From Symsagittifera roscoffensis (taxonomy: Eukaryota > Xenacoelomorpha > Acoela > Convolutidae), in the NCBI RefSeq assembly GCF_963678635.1, contig NC_087068.1, positions 42,185,649-42,249,648 on the forward strand: 64,000 bases of DNA, written 5' to 3'. Of the stretch, positions 23,121 to 34,979 are shown piece after piece (the first letter of the stretch is position 1; each line of letters opens with the position of its first letter). A program made the translations under genes and the position numbers. The notes beneath the pieces are model-generated. The model saw only the letters and a list, made by a program, of their open reading frames with translations. It did no database searches and was not told where the DNA came from.

Positions 23121-25300
23121 AAAAAATTTTGATCAGTTTTTTAAATAATGAACTGTAAAGCAAAAACCTAAAAAATCATCGTATTATTGAAATAAAGTAA
23201 ATAATATAAAACTTACTTTCTAAGTCTGAAAATACTTTTTGCTTCTTTGTTTTGCTTTTAAATTTTACTGTAAAATTATATCAATTAGATGCAAGATAGA
23301 ACTGCAAGATTTTGATTTTTTTTCTTTAAATCTATTATATTTTATTTCTGAATAAATTTTACTTAGATTAAACAATCAGGTCCATATAAGACAGTACTTA
23401 ATAGAAAGTTCTCAGCGGCGCTTCAACAGGTTGAATTACCTTCTGCGCTTGCTCAAGTTGTTGCTCTTTCACTGATAAGTTTTCTATATTGCTGGATTAT
23501 TGCACTACTTGTAAAAAAACCATGATTTTTTTCTAGGATATGGTTTTGATTTCTGTACAAACACTGTCGTTTTTTTCAAATTTTTTGAAAGCTTGCTAAT
23601 ATTTTGAAGCAAAATTTTATTGGAAACAAGAGCCTAGCCCTACCTCCTAAAGTTTTTTGATTTTTGGTGGCTCCGATAGAATATCACAGCAAAATGAAGG
23701 GTCTTTGGCATCGAGTAACCACTAAAAATAGTAATTTGTATCCTTGAACCATATTTCAGTCAAACCGATGATAGCATCGAGATCAAAATGGTGCCTTAAT
23801 CAGCTACTTTCTGGCATTTTTTACCCATTCGAAGAAAGAAAGGTAAAAATGATGTATTTAGTACTTACTTGTTTTCTTTTTTTCATAAAACCTAATTTTG
23901 AAAAATCTAAAAAACATCTAATAAGCAAAGAACATTGGTCGTTTTACTAATTAGGCCCAAAAAAGTAGTCAACAAAAACTCAACATTTGGCTTACTTACT
24001 GCCATCCTATGGCTTTTAGAAACTGTTTTTAAACATTTCGAAAAGTAGATGAAAACGTTTTCATTTGTACTTTTGCTTTTCATATACATTCTAGAGTGGT
24101 TTTCGAGTCTCATAAAAGTTTTTAAAATCACGCAAAATTTTTTTTAACTCTATCCGTAGAAGCAAATTTTGAAATTGCACAAAAAACAACACAATGCAAG
24201 TTAGATTGAACGAAATTTCGTTCTAATTGATTAAAAAGTCATACATTTAAGCCTGCAAAAAGAAAACCCGCAAAGTATGGAAAATTTGTTTAAAAGCAAA
24301 TGTGCCAGCAAAAATTCGTCAATTTTTTTCAGTGTTGGCGCTCCACATTTTTCAGTCAAAATAAAAACCGCGTGTTTTATGTTCAGTTTTGATCAAAAGA
24401 ATATTGATTACAAGTGAGCAACTTGTTTTTTTTTCCGAAATACGAACTGACACGTGCATCTATAAATTATTAAAACACTTTCCATGGAATTGTTCATGAT
24501 CAATTGGGCCTATAATTATCAAAAACATTTGCATTCCTTTTTCGCCGTTAAGAGAGATAGTTTTTTAAACTATCCTGTTGAAAAAAATAGGAGAGTGTTT
24601 GTTTTTGCACATGGACTGAATATTTTTTGCTCCATATGGACCAATTAAAATATTAATTAGTTTGAACTTAGCGGTGCTAAATCAATGTAAGTCACTAGCC
24701 ACTAGTGATTTTGCTATGTATACCAATAGCAAAATGGTTAGTTTTGTTCAATTTCAAATTTATTTGATTGAGCAAAACACTTGGGATGAGAACCACGCTC
24801 AAGACAACCAAACGTATCCACTTTCGACGACCAGTAACAGAAAAAAATTTCATCGCATTTGATGTATTTGATCGTTTAAACCATTGCACTCGGAGGGTAC
24901 TTGGAAATGTTTTAAAGGCACTAACTCTCTTAATAGAGGCTCTTTTCACATTTTTGTTACCCTTGACTGTAGGTTACTACCAAAAAAAAAATACGAAGAG
25001 AAAAAGCCTATCAAAACGACAAATTGTTTTTCAGACAAAAACGGGGAAATTTTGAGGATAAGAATCACAAACAGAGAAAAAATCACAAGTTGTATTTTGG
25101 ATTGCAGCAGAATCATAAAATACAGCGCAGTATCGTTATCAAACATCTAATTGTTCCTTGATCTTTTTTCTTTTTTGTTCAATTGTATAACTTGGGCATG
25201 ATCATTTTTAATTCAACCATATGATGGATCATAGAGACAATTCGACCACTATTTTTCGCTTTATTTCCCCGCACGTGAGCAATGCAGGAGCTAGTTATTG
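23121..25300. other. AT-rich sequence with no supported gene
   Basis: Several reading frames of 60-95 codons exist around 24,660-25,150 on both strands, but they overlap one another, lack recognised motifs and show no coding-like base bias. No element was identified. Confidence 0.4.
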
Positions 25301-25329
25301 AATTTTCCGGCGTCGACAGTTGCAAATTA

Positions 25330-26960
25330 TATTTTGAACAAAAAGTTGCTTCTGCTATTTTTTCCTTAATTTGTGGCCCTCCAATGACAGCAGCAACTCG
25401 GTTTCTTGGCCATCAAGTACGAGATAGATGAAATTTTTGCCAGTACTTCGCTTGACAAAATTTTGGAAAAAAAACAAACAGTCGTGCTTGCGTTGAGTCC
25501 AGGTTTTTCATGTAGTCCAAGAAAATGAAATCTCGTTTGGTTTGGCGTCTAAACTTTAGTCCAGTGTCATTTTGTTACGAATCACAGAAAACCTCAACAA
25601 AAATTTTCTCCAGAAAATCCTAGCTGTTTTTGTCAAATCACAACAGTTTACTTAATTTCAATAAATGTTTGTTCTTTTCGGATTTGGCCTAGAGAATGGT
25701 AGGCGGCCAATGACTCTCGGGGATTTGTGATGCCGCTTTCTTCTCGGAAAAAGTTCGTTATATTTTGGATTTTTAAATACAAGCAATTTTGGCATCAGGT
25801 TTGGCATATCTAATTGGCATATCTTTTAAAGAAAACTTTCCAAGCTCTTTTATTTTTTTCTTCAAAAAAACAGACTCCAAAAAATTGAAATCATGTTTGG
25901 TTTAGCGCCTAAACCCTATTCCAGTGTCATTTTAATAAGAATCAAAGAAGATTTCAAAACAAAGCATCCTTCGACAAAATCTTTTTTTTGTCAAATTACA
26001 ACAGCCTACTTAATTTCAATAAAATTTTGTTCATTTTTGATTTGCCCTTGAGGATGACAGGCAGCCAAAGGCTCTCGGGGATTTGTTATGTCGTTTGCTT
26101 CTCGGAAGACATTCGTTTCATTTTGGATTTTCAAGCACAAGCAATTATGACATAAAGTTTGGCATATTGTTATGGCATATCTGTTAAAGAAACTTTTCCA
26201 AGCTCTTTTATTTTCTTCTTCAAAAAGAGATACTCCAAGAAATTGAAATCAGTTTTGTTAAGCGTCTTAATCCTAGTCCAGTGTCAATTTGTTACGAGTC
26301 ACAGAAGATCGCAAAAAAATTTTCGCTTCCACAAATCCAAATCCACAAGCTCTTTTATTCTCTTCTTCAAAAAGACATACTCCAAAAAACTGTAATCATG
26401 TTTGGTTCAGCGCCAAAACCCTATCCCAGTGTCATTTTAATAAGAATTACACAATATTTCAAAAAATTTTGCTGCCACAAAATCTTATCTGTTTTGGTCA
26501 AATTAGAACAGCCTACTTAATTTCAATAGAATTTTGTTTAGTTTTGCTTAATTCTCAGAGGATGACAGGTAGCCAATGACTACAGGGAAAATTTAATGCC
26601 GTTTGCTTAATTCTGGCATAAGTTGTGGCATACTTTTCCGGCATATCTTTCAAACTCTTTCGATCTCTTTTTCAAAAAGACCTAGTCCAAGAAACCTAAA
26701 TCTTGTTTGGTAAGGCGTGTAAATCCTAGTCCAGTGCCACTTTTTACGAATCACAGAAGATCATAAATTACAACAGTTTACTTAGTTTCAATAGAAATTT
26801 GTTCATTCTTGGCTTTCCCTAGAGGATGACAGGCAGCCAATGACTCCCGGGAAAAAGTAATGCCGTTTGCTTCTCGAAAGAAGTTCATTATATTTTACGT
26901 TTTGAAACAGGCAGCCAATGACTCTCGGAAAATTTTAATTCTGTTTGCTTCTTTGGAAGA
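25330..26960 (+). repeat. Diverged tandem repeats, ~260-500 bp spacing
   Basis: A unit with a CCTAGTCCAGTGTCATTTT-like block, an ACAACAGTTTACTTAATTTC block and a GGATGACAGGCAGCCAATGA block recurs at least four times. The last block appears near 25,700, 26,060, 26,565, 26,828 and 26,908. Copies differ by substitutions and long indels, so the array is old. The short reading frames within are not conserved between units. Confidence 0.75.
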
Positions 26961-27480
26961 AGTTTGTCACATTTAAGATTTTCAGTTCTCAGTAATAAAA
27001 CTGTCAACCTTGAAAACTTTGAGTTTCAATTTTGGGCTCAAAAACAGTTGGGTTGGACCACAATTATGTTGGCTCCCAATGTAGCAACATCAAAAAGCAC
27101 GGCACTGTTGTTCTTAGCTTTGACCCAACGGCCAGAAAAAAATTTTCCTTCGCGCGTGGCTCTTTGGTTACATTTGTTTTTCAATCGAAAAACGAAAAAA
27201 CTTACTTTCACTAGACAACCCACAAGGAATAAATGTTTTCTCACTTGAATATTAAAAGTGAATCAAGGGGCTGTTAAAAGTCATTAACTTGGCTTCAGCT
27301 TGCATTCTTTCTCTTAATTGTCGCTCTTTTGAAGTTTTTGTTACTCCTGGCTAGGTTTTACCATCACACATAAATAATCCAAAAGACAAAAAACTATCAA
27401 ATTCTGACATTGTCTATCAGACAAACAACATGAGGACAAGAATCAATTAAAAGAAAAATTACAAATTTCAATTCAATGAT
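26961..27480. other. Unassigned sequence between tandem repeats and retroelement fragment
   Basis: Short overlapping frames of 60-94 codons occur on both strands at 26,964-27,250 without recognisable motifs. I see no supported gene. Confidence 0.35.
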
Positions 27481-27484
27481 GGGA

Positions 27485-28545
27485 CTCAAAACTTTCGGCT
27501 CGAAGACCTGTTGACTTTGATAGCCATTACTTCCGGCAAATTACTCGGACTGATTACCGTAACACTTAACCTAGAACAGATGCAAGAATCATTCAAGAAG
27601 TTCGACTTGAAAGGGCAACGGCGTCTTGGACGAAGATAAGAGACTTGAGGCATATGCTGCAGCGGTATCTATTGGAGCAGAATCGTTTCTGATTTGGAGA
27701 AGATGAGGGAGCCAGAAAGAAATAAGATGTGAGGCGCAACGCGGGAGGCATTCTAATGGTATCTGACTTTTGCCTGGCCATGAGGATTGATCCTCGGATA
27801 TTGATAAGATGGGTCTGTGAATTTTTGATTTTTGTGGACGGTCCGGTGATGACGTTCGCAATACCAGACCCAAAAGCGGAAACTTACAGGTGTTTCGAGC
27901 AGCACTTGAACCTCGTCTCCATAACTAATGGAAGCACGCTGAATTGCTGTACGTACTTTTCTGAGTGAAGCTATCAGTGACGACTTGCTGTTTGGGACAA
28001 TTGGGGAAACTTGAATTGTTAGCATTCAAGTTCAATGATCAATTTTATGATAGGACGGGCGATGAAGTAAGAGGACACAAGAAGTAAATTTCGAAATTGT
28101 GGAATTTTAGACCCTCTGACAATTTGAATGGTGAGGTAACAAGAACTTCAAATTTGTTAACAGCATACCAGGATCAAAAAGGAGACGGAGGGCTTTTACG
28201 GCTTTAGGAAACTCCCTGAAGAAGTGCCGAAACACCCTCTGATCATAGGAATGTTACTCAGAGCAGACGCACTACAAGTAAAAAGAGATTAGGAGTCTTC
28301 GAAACAAACAATCGAAGGGTCTCGAACTTCGCCGAAACGATGGGTTAGTAATTCGTGAGCGGGAATACGGCTGTCCGAGCTTGGAAAGGAAACAAGTAGA
28401 AGACATGGAAGATCTAGGACAGGGCGATGATAGATCGCAAGGTTCCTCGAAAAAGTTTCAGATAACGCATAACGGTGACGGAAGCTCTCGAGATAGGTGA
28501 AAATTTAGCAGCTGTTAGAAAATTTTAGAACTGAGGAACTCAGCT
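27485..28545 (+). pseudogene. Fragment of the large retroelement's ORF2, broken (copy B)
   Basis: In shifting frames this encodes relatives of the middle of ORF2 of the intact element (its bases about 61,460-62,350). Matching landmarks are DLLTLIAITSGK near 27,508, CLAMRIDP near 27,772-27,800, DGPVMTFAIPDPK at about 27,837-27,872, HLNLVSITNGSTLN at 27,903-27,947, then KLPEEVPKHPLI and a region corresponding to FETN...V.NF near 28,205-28,340. Stops and frameshifts are frequent. It is an old + strand piece with no flanking ORF1. Confidence 0.8.
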
Positions 28546-28899
28546 AGGTCTGCTTTTGAAATCTTATAGTGGTTTTCGAAAAAAAAATGCCCTGGGATGT
28601 TAACTGGAAAACTTTTTTCGCGATGGGAAATGAAACAAAAAGAGCATCAGGTTTTTGAAAAAAATTGCGACTTTGTCTTGCAACCTATACTCAGTTTCTG
28701 TGTCTTGCAACCTATAGAGGCCATTTGTAAGCTGGTGGAGTCCTCCAATTCTTCTGCTAGGCAACCCTCTATTTTAACACGGGGGCAACCTCAGTGGATT
28801 CTATCTTTCTGCAGAAGCTATTGTGAAGGTACAATGTCAGAATGTTCCTCTAGTCTTCCTTCAACTTTTCCTACTTTTTCTACCGTCACAGTAAATCGT

Positions 28900-29480
28900 C
28901 TTCGATTTTTTTCACTGCGGTGGTCACTGCATTACCGTGGGTTTCGAAAACTCCAATGTTCAGCTGAAACGAACTGCATACCTTGCTGTTATTTGACAAT
29001 TTTTTCATTGAACAATCTTACATCCAAGCAGTCAAGTTGGCTCTGAACATTAGAATGTTGCATCAGAATGTCGCATGCAATTTCTTTTACAATTTCAGAA
29101 TGTTTAATATCTTGCAAGCTGTCTCGAATAGACCAAAATCATTCAGAGAGTTCAATTCTTCCAATTTATTTTTTTTCAACGCCGCTTGTTGATTGTTCTC
29201 TCTTACAAGAGCTTCCAACCATTTAATTGCAAACCATTTAATTGCATGCTTTTGTCTTTCAACAAAAGCTAAAGTTTCCACCAGCGTTTTTCTTAAATTT
29301 GATTCAATTTCAACATTGGCCCTTCCAGAAACTGCGGCATTTTTGTACAGAAAAGCATGTAAGATTTTTCTGGCAATACACCAAGTCTCACACACTTTGG
29401 CAGAGAGAAGGGTTGAAGTTCGTTGGTTTTCGTGTTCACTGTAAGGAAGTGCTCTGGGTATCGTCTTAAACATAGGGCAG
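28900..29480 (-). pseudogene. Probable C-terminal part of ORF2, copy C
   Basis: An open minus-strand frame at 29,473..29,087 encodes a charged, helical 128-residue segment with no recognised domain. It lies beyond the part of copy C that matches the last visible ORF2 residues, so it probably corresponds to ORF2 sequence beyond the right end of this window. That is inference from position. It could also be an unrelated insertion. Confidence 0.4.
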
Positions 29481-29539
29481 CCACGCTCGAACCTGCTAGT
29501 TAGTGCACGCTATATAGTCTGTGATACGCCTCACTTTAC

Positions 29540-30190
29540 TTGAAGTTCATTTCCATCTCGATCGCATCTTTTTGTCTTCCAAAATACTTCTTTTTGGATT
29601 GCAAGAAGAGTCCCTGAAAAACATCTGCTCTGATGACTGTCACCAACTCATGTCTTTGTTTTAAAATCAACAGTGGCAATAGAGAACTAAACATGCTGAA
29701 GAATTCTAGTGAGGTCACTAGATTCACGTCAGTTTTGCCATGATATTCTCTCATTAAGGGAGAATATGAGAGAATATCCGCCGTATTTTAGGGACTTTTG
29801 AAAAATTTTGCACAGTTAAGTTTGGTATCATGTTGAAGCCTTCTAAAATGTGATTTTGTTCCCAAAAGCAAAATCGGTGAAGTTTTTGAGAAAATTGGTC
29901 TGATTTTATAGACTTATTTCCATGGCAGACTAATTCAAGCGCTGTGCTAATCTACGCTCCCACTCTCTTTTCACTGTTATTTTTTAATAATTTTTTTAGC
30001 TTTTTTTTGCCTTTCAAGCTTTTCGCCGTGTTTTGACTTTTTTCACAACTGAAGAAATTGATACCCCAAATTTCAACAAAACTGCTTTTTCCCAGTCGAA
30101 ATACTTGATTGAGTTGTACGGCATCCCAAAAATCCCTAACACGAACTGATAGGAATTTTTTTCTAATCAGTCCACACTAACCACTGGACT
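29540..30190. other. AT-rich gap within copy C
   Basis: Base composition returns to the AT-rich background at about 29,760-30,190, with no match to the intact element. This may be a later insertion or simply highly decayed sequence. Confidence 0.35.
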
Positions 30191-30199
30191 TCATCAGTG

Positions 30200-30800
30200 T
30201 TCCCATCAAACCTTTCGTCGATCATAAGACATCATCAAAAGCACTTTCTCAAGCGTCGATATCTTTCTCTCATTAAAGTCATACCCATCTGTGGTCAATC
30301 GGGCCAGACAACAGGTGAGTCTGAGTTGAGCTTTAGTCCTCAAGTACGTTATTGCCACCAGAGAACACACTGTCAATGTGGCTCTCATTTTTTCCTCAAA
30401 AAAAGCAACGACACGTGGCTTCACGGTGAAGTGACCAGTTGCTCCGGAACTTATCTGCAATTTCGAGGTAGTCAATTTTCCATAGGCGTTTAGCTTTATC
30501 GCCGTATCTCGAAGGATATTTTTGAAGTAAAGTTTCGTGGCACCTTTTTGTTTCGAAGACCACTATATTTCCTCTCGCTGCGTTCCTCAGTTGCAACAAC
30601 CCCACAAAGCCGTTAAAAAGTCCACCTGTCCCAATAGCTTCCGGGACCGTTAAGCGATAACGATCGACAGTCGTAACCTGTCTTGTTCCTTTTCCGTGAT
30701 TCATTCGCAAAAGTTTCAAATCTTTCAACGTGCTCTCTCCACGTGGACTCAGAGATTCCAATTCTGGCTTCGCGCCAGTTAGAGTGCGGTCATTTTAGAG
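30200..30800 (-). pseudogene. ORF2 C-terminal region, copy C, broken
   Basis: The frame at 30,761..30,396 contains MNHGKG, then a YRLTVPE segment, then LLQLRNAARGN. It aligns with the intact ORF2 around 63,730-63,900 (MNHGKG, YNRLTVSE, LEYRNSARGH). Upstream, near 30,770, the TLTGA segment is also preserved. The frame then shifts into 30,475..30,206, which probably continues ORF2 past the end of the window. Confidence 0.75.
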
Positions 30801-31359
30801 TCGCTATCTGATACATCTTCAAGAAACCTTGCCATCTATCAGCGCGCTGTTCAAGATCTTCCGTGTTTTCTACTCGTTTTCTCTCGCTTTAACTACTGTT
30901 TTTTGTTTTTTCTTGTTTTTCCTCTCTTGATTTTCTGCGTCATTTCGCTCTTAAGTCATTGATCTATTCAATCACTAATATTGGTTGCATTGTTCCTTTT
31001 GTTGTCCTCGACATAAATACTTTTTGTCGCTATACGCCTGGTACCTTGGTTTAATTGGAAGTTTTAATTCATTTTCAAGAAAGGTAATATTCATTCGATC
31101 AAAGGGTGTTCCAACACTTTCTCTGGAAGTTTCTCAAAATAGTTTCAGTCCACCGTCTTCTTTTTGGTTTTCTGGTATGCTGTTAAAGTTTTCGGAATCC
31201 TTGTCACCTCCTCATTCCTTTGTCATAAGTCGAGATGTCCCAAAGTGATTTTTGATTTGCACGCTTCCTACATCGCTCATTCGATCACAGAAAAGATCAT
31301 TAAAAATTATTGCTATGTAATCAGGCTCCGCAATCTTTCCAAACAGTAATTTTTTTTAC

Positions 31360-31720
31360 TCAAGGTTCCCATACACCAACTCTAGATCTTTCCATCAATC
31401 ACGAAGATAAAGTTCAGGCGCTGGTGCGACCCCCTGTAAGTTCTCTCCCTGGGTCTGGGAACGAAAACATCAGCACCGGACCGCACGACAGACACAATAT
31501 CACTGACTGCTTTTATCAGTCCACTCCAGTACGTGAGGATTGATTCTCATGGCCAGCCACATTTCAGGTAACAAAGGCATGCCATCCACGTTGCGTCTCA
31601 CCTTCTCTACCTTCTGACTGTCTCATCTTTTGAATCTTTAAATCGAATAATTTGCTGCAGCAGATACTGCAGTCGCATATACCTCAATTCACTCAACTTC
31701 ATCTGCGAAGCAAATTTTCT
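31360..31720 (-). pseudogene. ORF2 middle region, copy C, broken
   Basis: On the minus strand a YLLQQ segment near 31,660-31,680 is followed by a MRINPH segment near 31,540-31,555 and a FPDPGRE-like segment near 31,440-31,465. This mirrors the order YLLQQ, MRIDP, FPDVK of the intact ORF2 (61,630-61,850) and of copy B. Several frameshifts and stops are present. Confidence 0.7.
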
Positions 31721-31989
31721 CTTCATGTTGAACTTCTTTACGGATTCTTGCATTCTCTAGAGTGGTCCTTTTCAGTTCATCTACAATTTCAGTCGCGATG
31801 TCCCATGAAAGCTCCGCTCGGTCCAAACCCTTGGGCATATAAGCCTAGATCATATTATTAATAATCGGCTGACCTCTCTCAAAAGCATCCCCCCCAGTGC
31901 TTCAGTTCGAGCGGAAAAAAAGCAGCCAGTTAGTTGCCTCAAGTTCAAAATAGGTCCTCCATGTGATTCTCAGTCTATCTCCCATTCTG

Positions 31990-32680
31990 GTTTAATCTTC
32001 GATTGTCTCAAAATTGGACAGCTCTAATCCCAGTACTTGGTCATACCTTATCATTGGTAGGGGATCGGCCTTCAGTTCCCTCCTTGCGTTCAATATATCA
32101 GAAAACAACGCTGGCAAATCAACTTTCAGTGGTCTCAAATTTTTCTTTTTCAGTACTCGGTTGGGTGCAGGGACTATCACGTGGTACTTGTTTTCCGCTA
32201 GCAGCGCAACTATGGTATGAACAATTTTTAATCCTTTGTTGAGTTGAGCTTATTCAGTTGACAACCCAGAGACTGCTTTCGGTGCAATCTTCGAAGAACT
32301 TCAGTCCTTTAGCACGTTCCTTGTTTCGTTCAAAACCTCCCTTACTATTTTCACGGCCAGCCGAAAACCAATTTCAAATTTGAACGACTCTTTGAGTCTG
32401 CTCAGAAGACCTCTGCTGTTTAAATGAGCATTATTTCCTGCGAAGAAAGTTCCAATAGGGTTAATTTTGTCTATTTCTGAACGCTTATTACCCTTGGCAA
32501 AGATTGCATCCAATCCAAGTCAGCTGCTGCCAGAATGATTACATCAGGCCATAAAAAAGAATTAGTTGTTTTCAGAAAAACTGAACTCATTATAATACTT
32601 ATCTTTGCTTTCTTCATTTCCGCCTTATCATTATACAAAATACGAGACAGCATGATGGTTTGACGTTTTGTCAATCATCA
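31990..32680 (-). pseudogene. ORF2 second alpha/beta domain, copy C, broken
   Basis: Three adjacent minus-strand frames carry, in order, YNDKAEMKKAKI and FLWPDVIILAAADLD (32,674..32,471), GTFFAGNNAHLNSRG with LLSRL (32,513..32,301), and APNRV with NLRPLKVDLPAL and VLGLELSNF (32,180..31,992). They match the intact ORF2 at about 60,220-60,860. The conserved core across diverged copies argues that this domain was under constraint. Confidence 0.8.
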
Positions 32681-32689
32681 AAAATCCAG

Positions 32690-33260
32690 TGTCGAATGTT
32701 TTCTCCTCCAAGTCATCCAACCGTTCTTGGAAGACACGGTTCAATCTAGCTTGTTCTTTTTTTGTGCCATCCGTCTTCATTCAGAACTAATCGACGGACC
32801 TCAGCACGTGTTCTGGGTCAACCAAAATTAATCGTTCTGCATTTCGATGCGCTAGATTTCTGGTTATCTGAGTCTAGCCAATGGTTTGTTCATTCTTTAT
32901 TCGCCCAATAGCAAGTGATTCTTCAGCTGAATGTCCTTTAGAAGGTCTACAACTCGCGACAAACTCTTCAAGGGCATTGTTTGCACATTCTGGCTTCTCG
33001 GTCTCGCAAGCGGCTCATATTTTCCAGTCGTTTTTGTCTCAGCACTTCTTGCAGTAGTGTCAGAGAGTTCCACTCTGCTTGTTCCATCGACTGAGCCATT
33101 CCTCATCTGGGTTTTCCAGAGGAAAATTCTTTTCCATCAGCCTTATGGATCGCACCAATTTTATCGGTCCCCCATAAGCCTCTGCCAGGTCTATGAATTA
33201 GTTCACGTCAAAGTTGTCAATGATATCCGATGTATCGATTTGATTTGTACTGATTTGATT
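32690..33260 (-). pseudogene. ORF2 start fused to SGNH-domain tail, copy C
   Basis: A LAEAYGGP segment near 33,180-33,205 matches the first codons of the intact ORF2 (LAEAYVGP at 57,698). By about 32,960 the sequence already corresponds to the end of the SGNH domain (NLAHRNAERLILVD, then NRVFQERLDDLE near 32,720-32,750). Most of the intervening ~1.4 kb, including the catalytic GDS and GTND blocks, is missing. Confidence 0.7.
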
Positions 33261-33269
33261 TGCAAATTG

Positions 33270-34640
33270 ATTTGAAGAAAACACAATTCGACCAATCAGG
33301 ATTTAAAGAAGCTCGCACTTTCATTCTCGTGGTTTTTTATTTCAGTTTTTTTTCTTCAGTCAAAAAAAGATATTCAAAAGGTTCAGATTCGAAAAATTTG
33401 TTCTAGAAAAACACCTCTTTTGAAATTTTGTCTTTTTGTTGAGGCTGTCAAAGTTTTGGTCCTTGCCACGCACCCTGTCAAATCGGACTAACCAACCTTC
33501 AAGGTAACTCTAGTCTATTAAGCGCGTCTTCAACCAGGAAAAGGCTGGATGGTCCAGTCGCAATTTAAATAAACGCTCTTTAATTAAAAACTTAGAGGTG
33601 ACTAACGCGACAAACGTGACTAACTCAAAAATTTCGGCTTTTTGCCCACTATATTTCATCTCTTTGTCAATCAAAACCTCTTTTCATAAGCAAGGAGATA
33701 GAGATCGGTTCCTCTATTCCACTCTTGTTCTTGACGCAGACTTCCAGAATTGGAAACTACAGAGGAACCAGTGGTGAGACTCACTTGCCTTAATCCGTAA
33801 GCATGCCTCTTACTGGTGCCTCGCGCAACTCGCTATCTGATTTTTCAAAGCAATCTTGAGCCTTCTCGGTCCAATTTGAACTTCTTCTCTATGTAAGACA
33901 TCAATTGCTGCATTGTATAGACCTTTTCTGCATATCGCTTCGCATATTCATGTTGAAAACGCGCGAACCCAACGAAGCTCACTGTGTGCCTGTTTTGGGA
34001 GTTTTTCATGTCAGTACGGCTTCGGGCGCGTCAGGATCCGGCCTTACTCCATGCTTGTCCAGCATCCTGTCCACATACGTTTTTGAGTCTCTGACGATTT
34101 CACACCACGAGGTTTTGCACTTTAAGATTGCATTTTTTATGCAAACAAAAACTTCTTCCATTCTGGAAAAGCTCCGGCCTAACGATACCGATCTTTGACT
34201 GCTAGGATTGGGTACCAAGACAACTTGTTTACTGTCGCCTAAAACATCTCAGTTTCTCATCATAAAAGTGTCTGAAAAAAAAACCTTTTTTTTTCATCCG
34301 TTAAAGCGTTTTCATAGACCGCTTAACAATCTTAATGTTTGGATTTTCTTTTAGTATACATCCCTTCGTCAAGTCGATGTTACATCAGGATTTTGAAAAA
34401 ATTTGCGACCTTTGAGGTTTTGTACCTTTATGAAACGCATCTAAAGATTCCTTCCTCTCATCTGGAGGTTTACCATTGGATTTCTGCCTGCCCCGTAAAT
34501 GGCTCCGTGATTTGCAGCTGCCAGTCTTCGGCTCGTAGGTATCAGATCATCACTGGTCAAACGCTTTTTTGCCCAGGTCTTGATCGGCGCCACACTGAAT
34601 ACTGCTCCTCTATCTACAAAACACTTGACCCCTAGTATTT
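33270..34640 (-). pseudogene. ORF1 protease / RT / RNase H remnants, copy C
   Basis: The protease region (about 34,640-34,440) reads VDRGAVFSVAPIKTW where the intact copy has LDTGAVVSVMPIKTW, so the catalytic DTG is changed to DRG. At 34,218..34,006 a post-protease segment (VPNPSSQ, SLGRSF) is joined in frame to RT sequence after the active site (KYLG-equivalent region and DKHGVRPDPDAPEAVLT). About 0.95 kb including the YVDD box is missing. RNase H remnants follow down to about 33,500. The integrase is absent before ORF2 begins. Confidence 0.75.
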
Positions 34641-34979
34641 TGGTATATTTGTATAGCAGACAGGCAGCCAGATCTGCTTCGTAGCCCTAATTTACTGCAT
34701 CTTTTTCCATCATGGCATCGTGACTAGGTCTCCGGACCGTCAACTCCTTTTAGCCAGGTATATCTGTCCTTTTTGTGACATAAGTCAATTTATAGATGTT
34801 GATTCTATTAAAGTTGAGCATCAATTGACATGGTCCATAGTCTTCCACGTAGCGCCCATTAATTTTGACAATCCAGGTGCCACCTGTAACCAACAGAGCT
34901 CGCATAGCCCTCGACTCGTTGCGTGGTTATTCTCATCCTAAATGAAACGCAATAATATGTCCAGGTGATTCACTGAGGC

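Noticed and set aside
24660-25150. Overlapping frames of 66-95 codons on both strands
   Set aside because: No motif, no splice context and mutually overlapping; consistent with chance.
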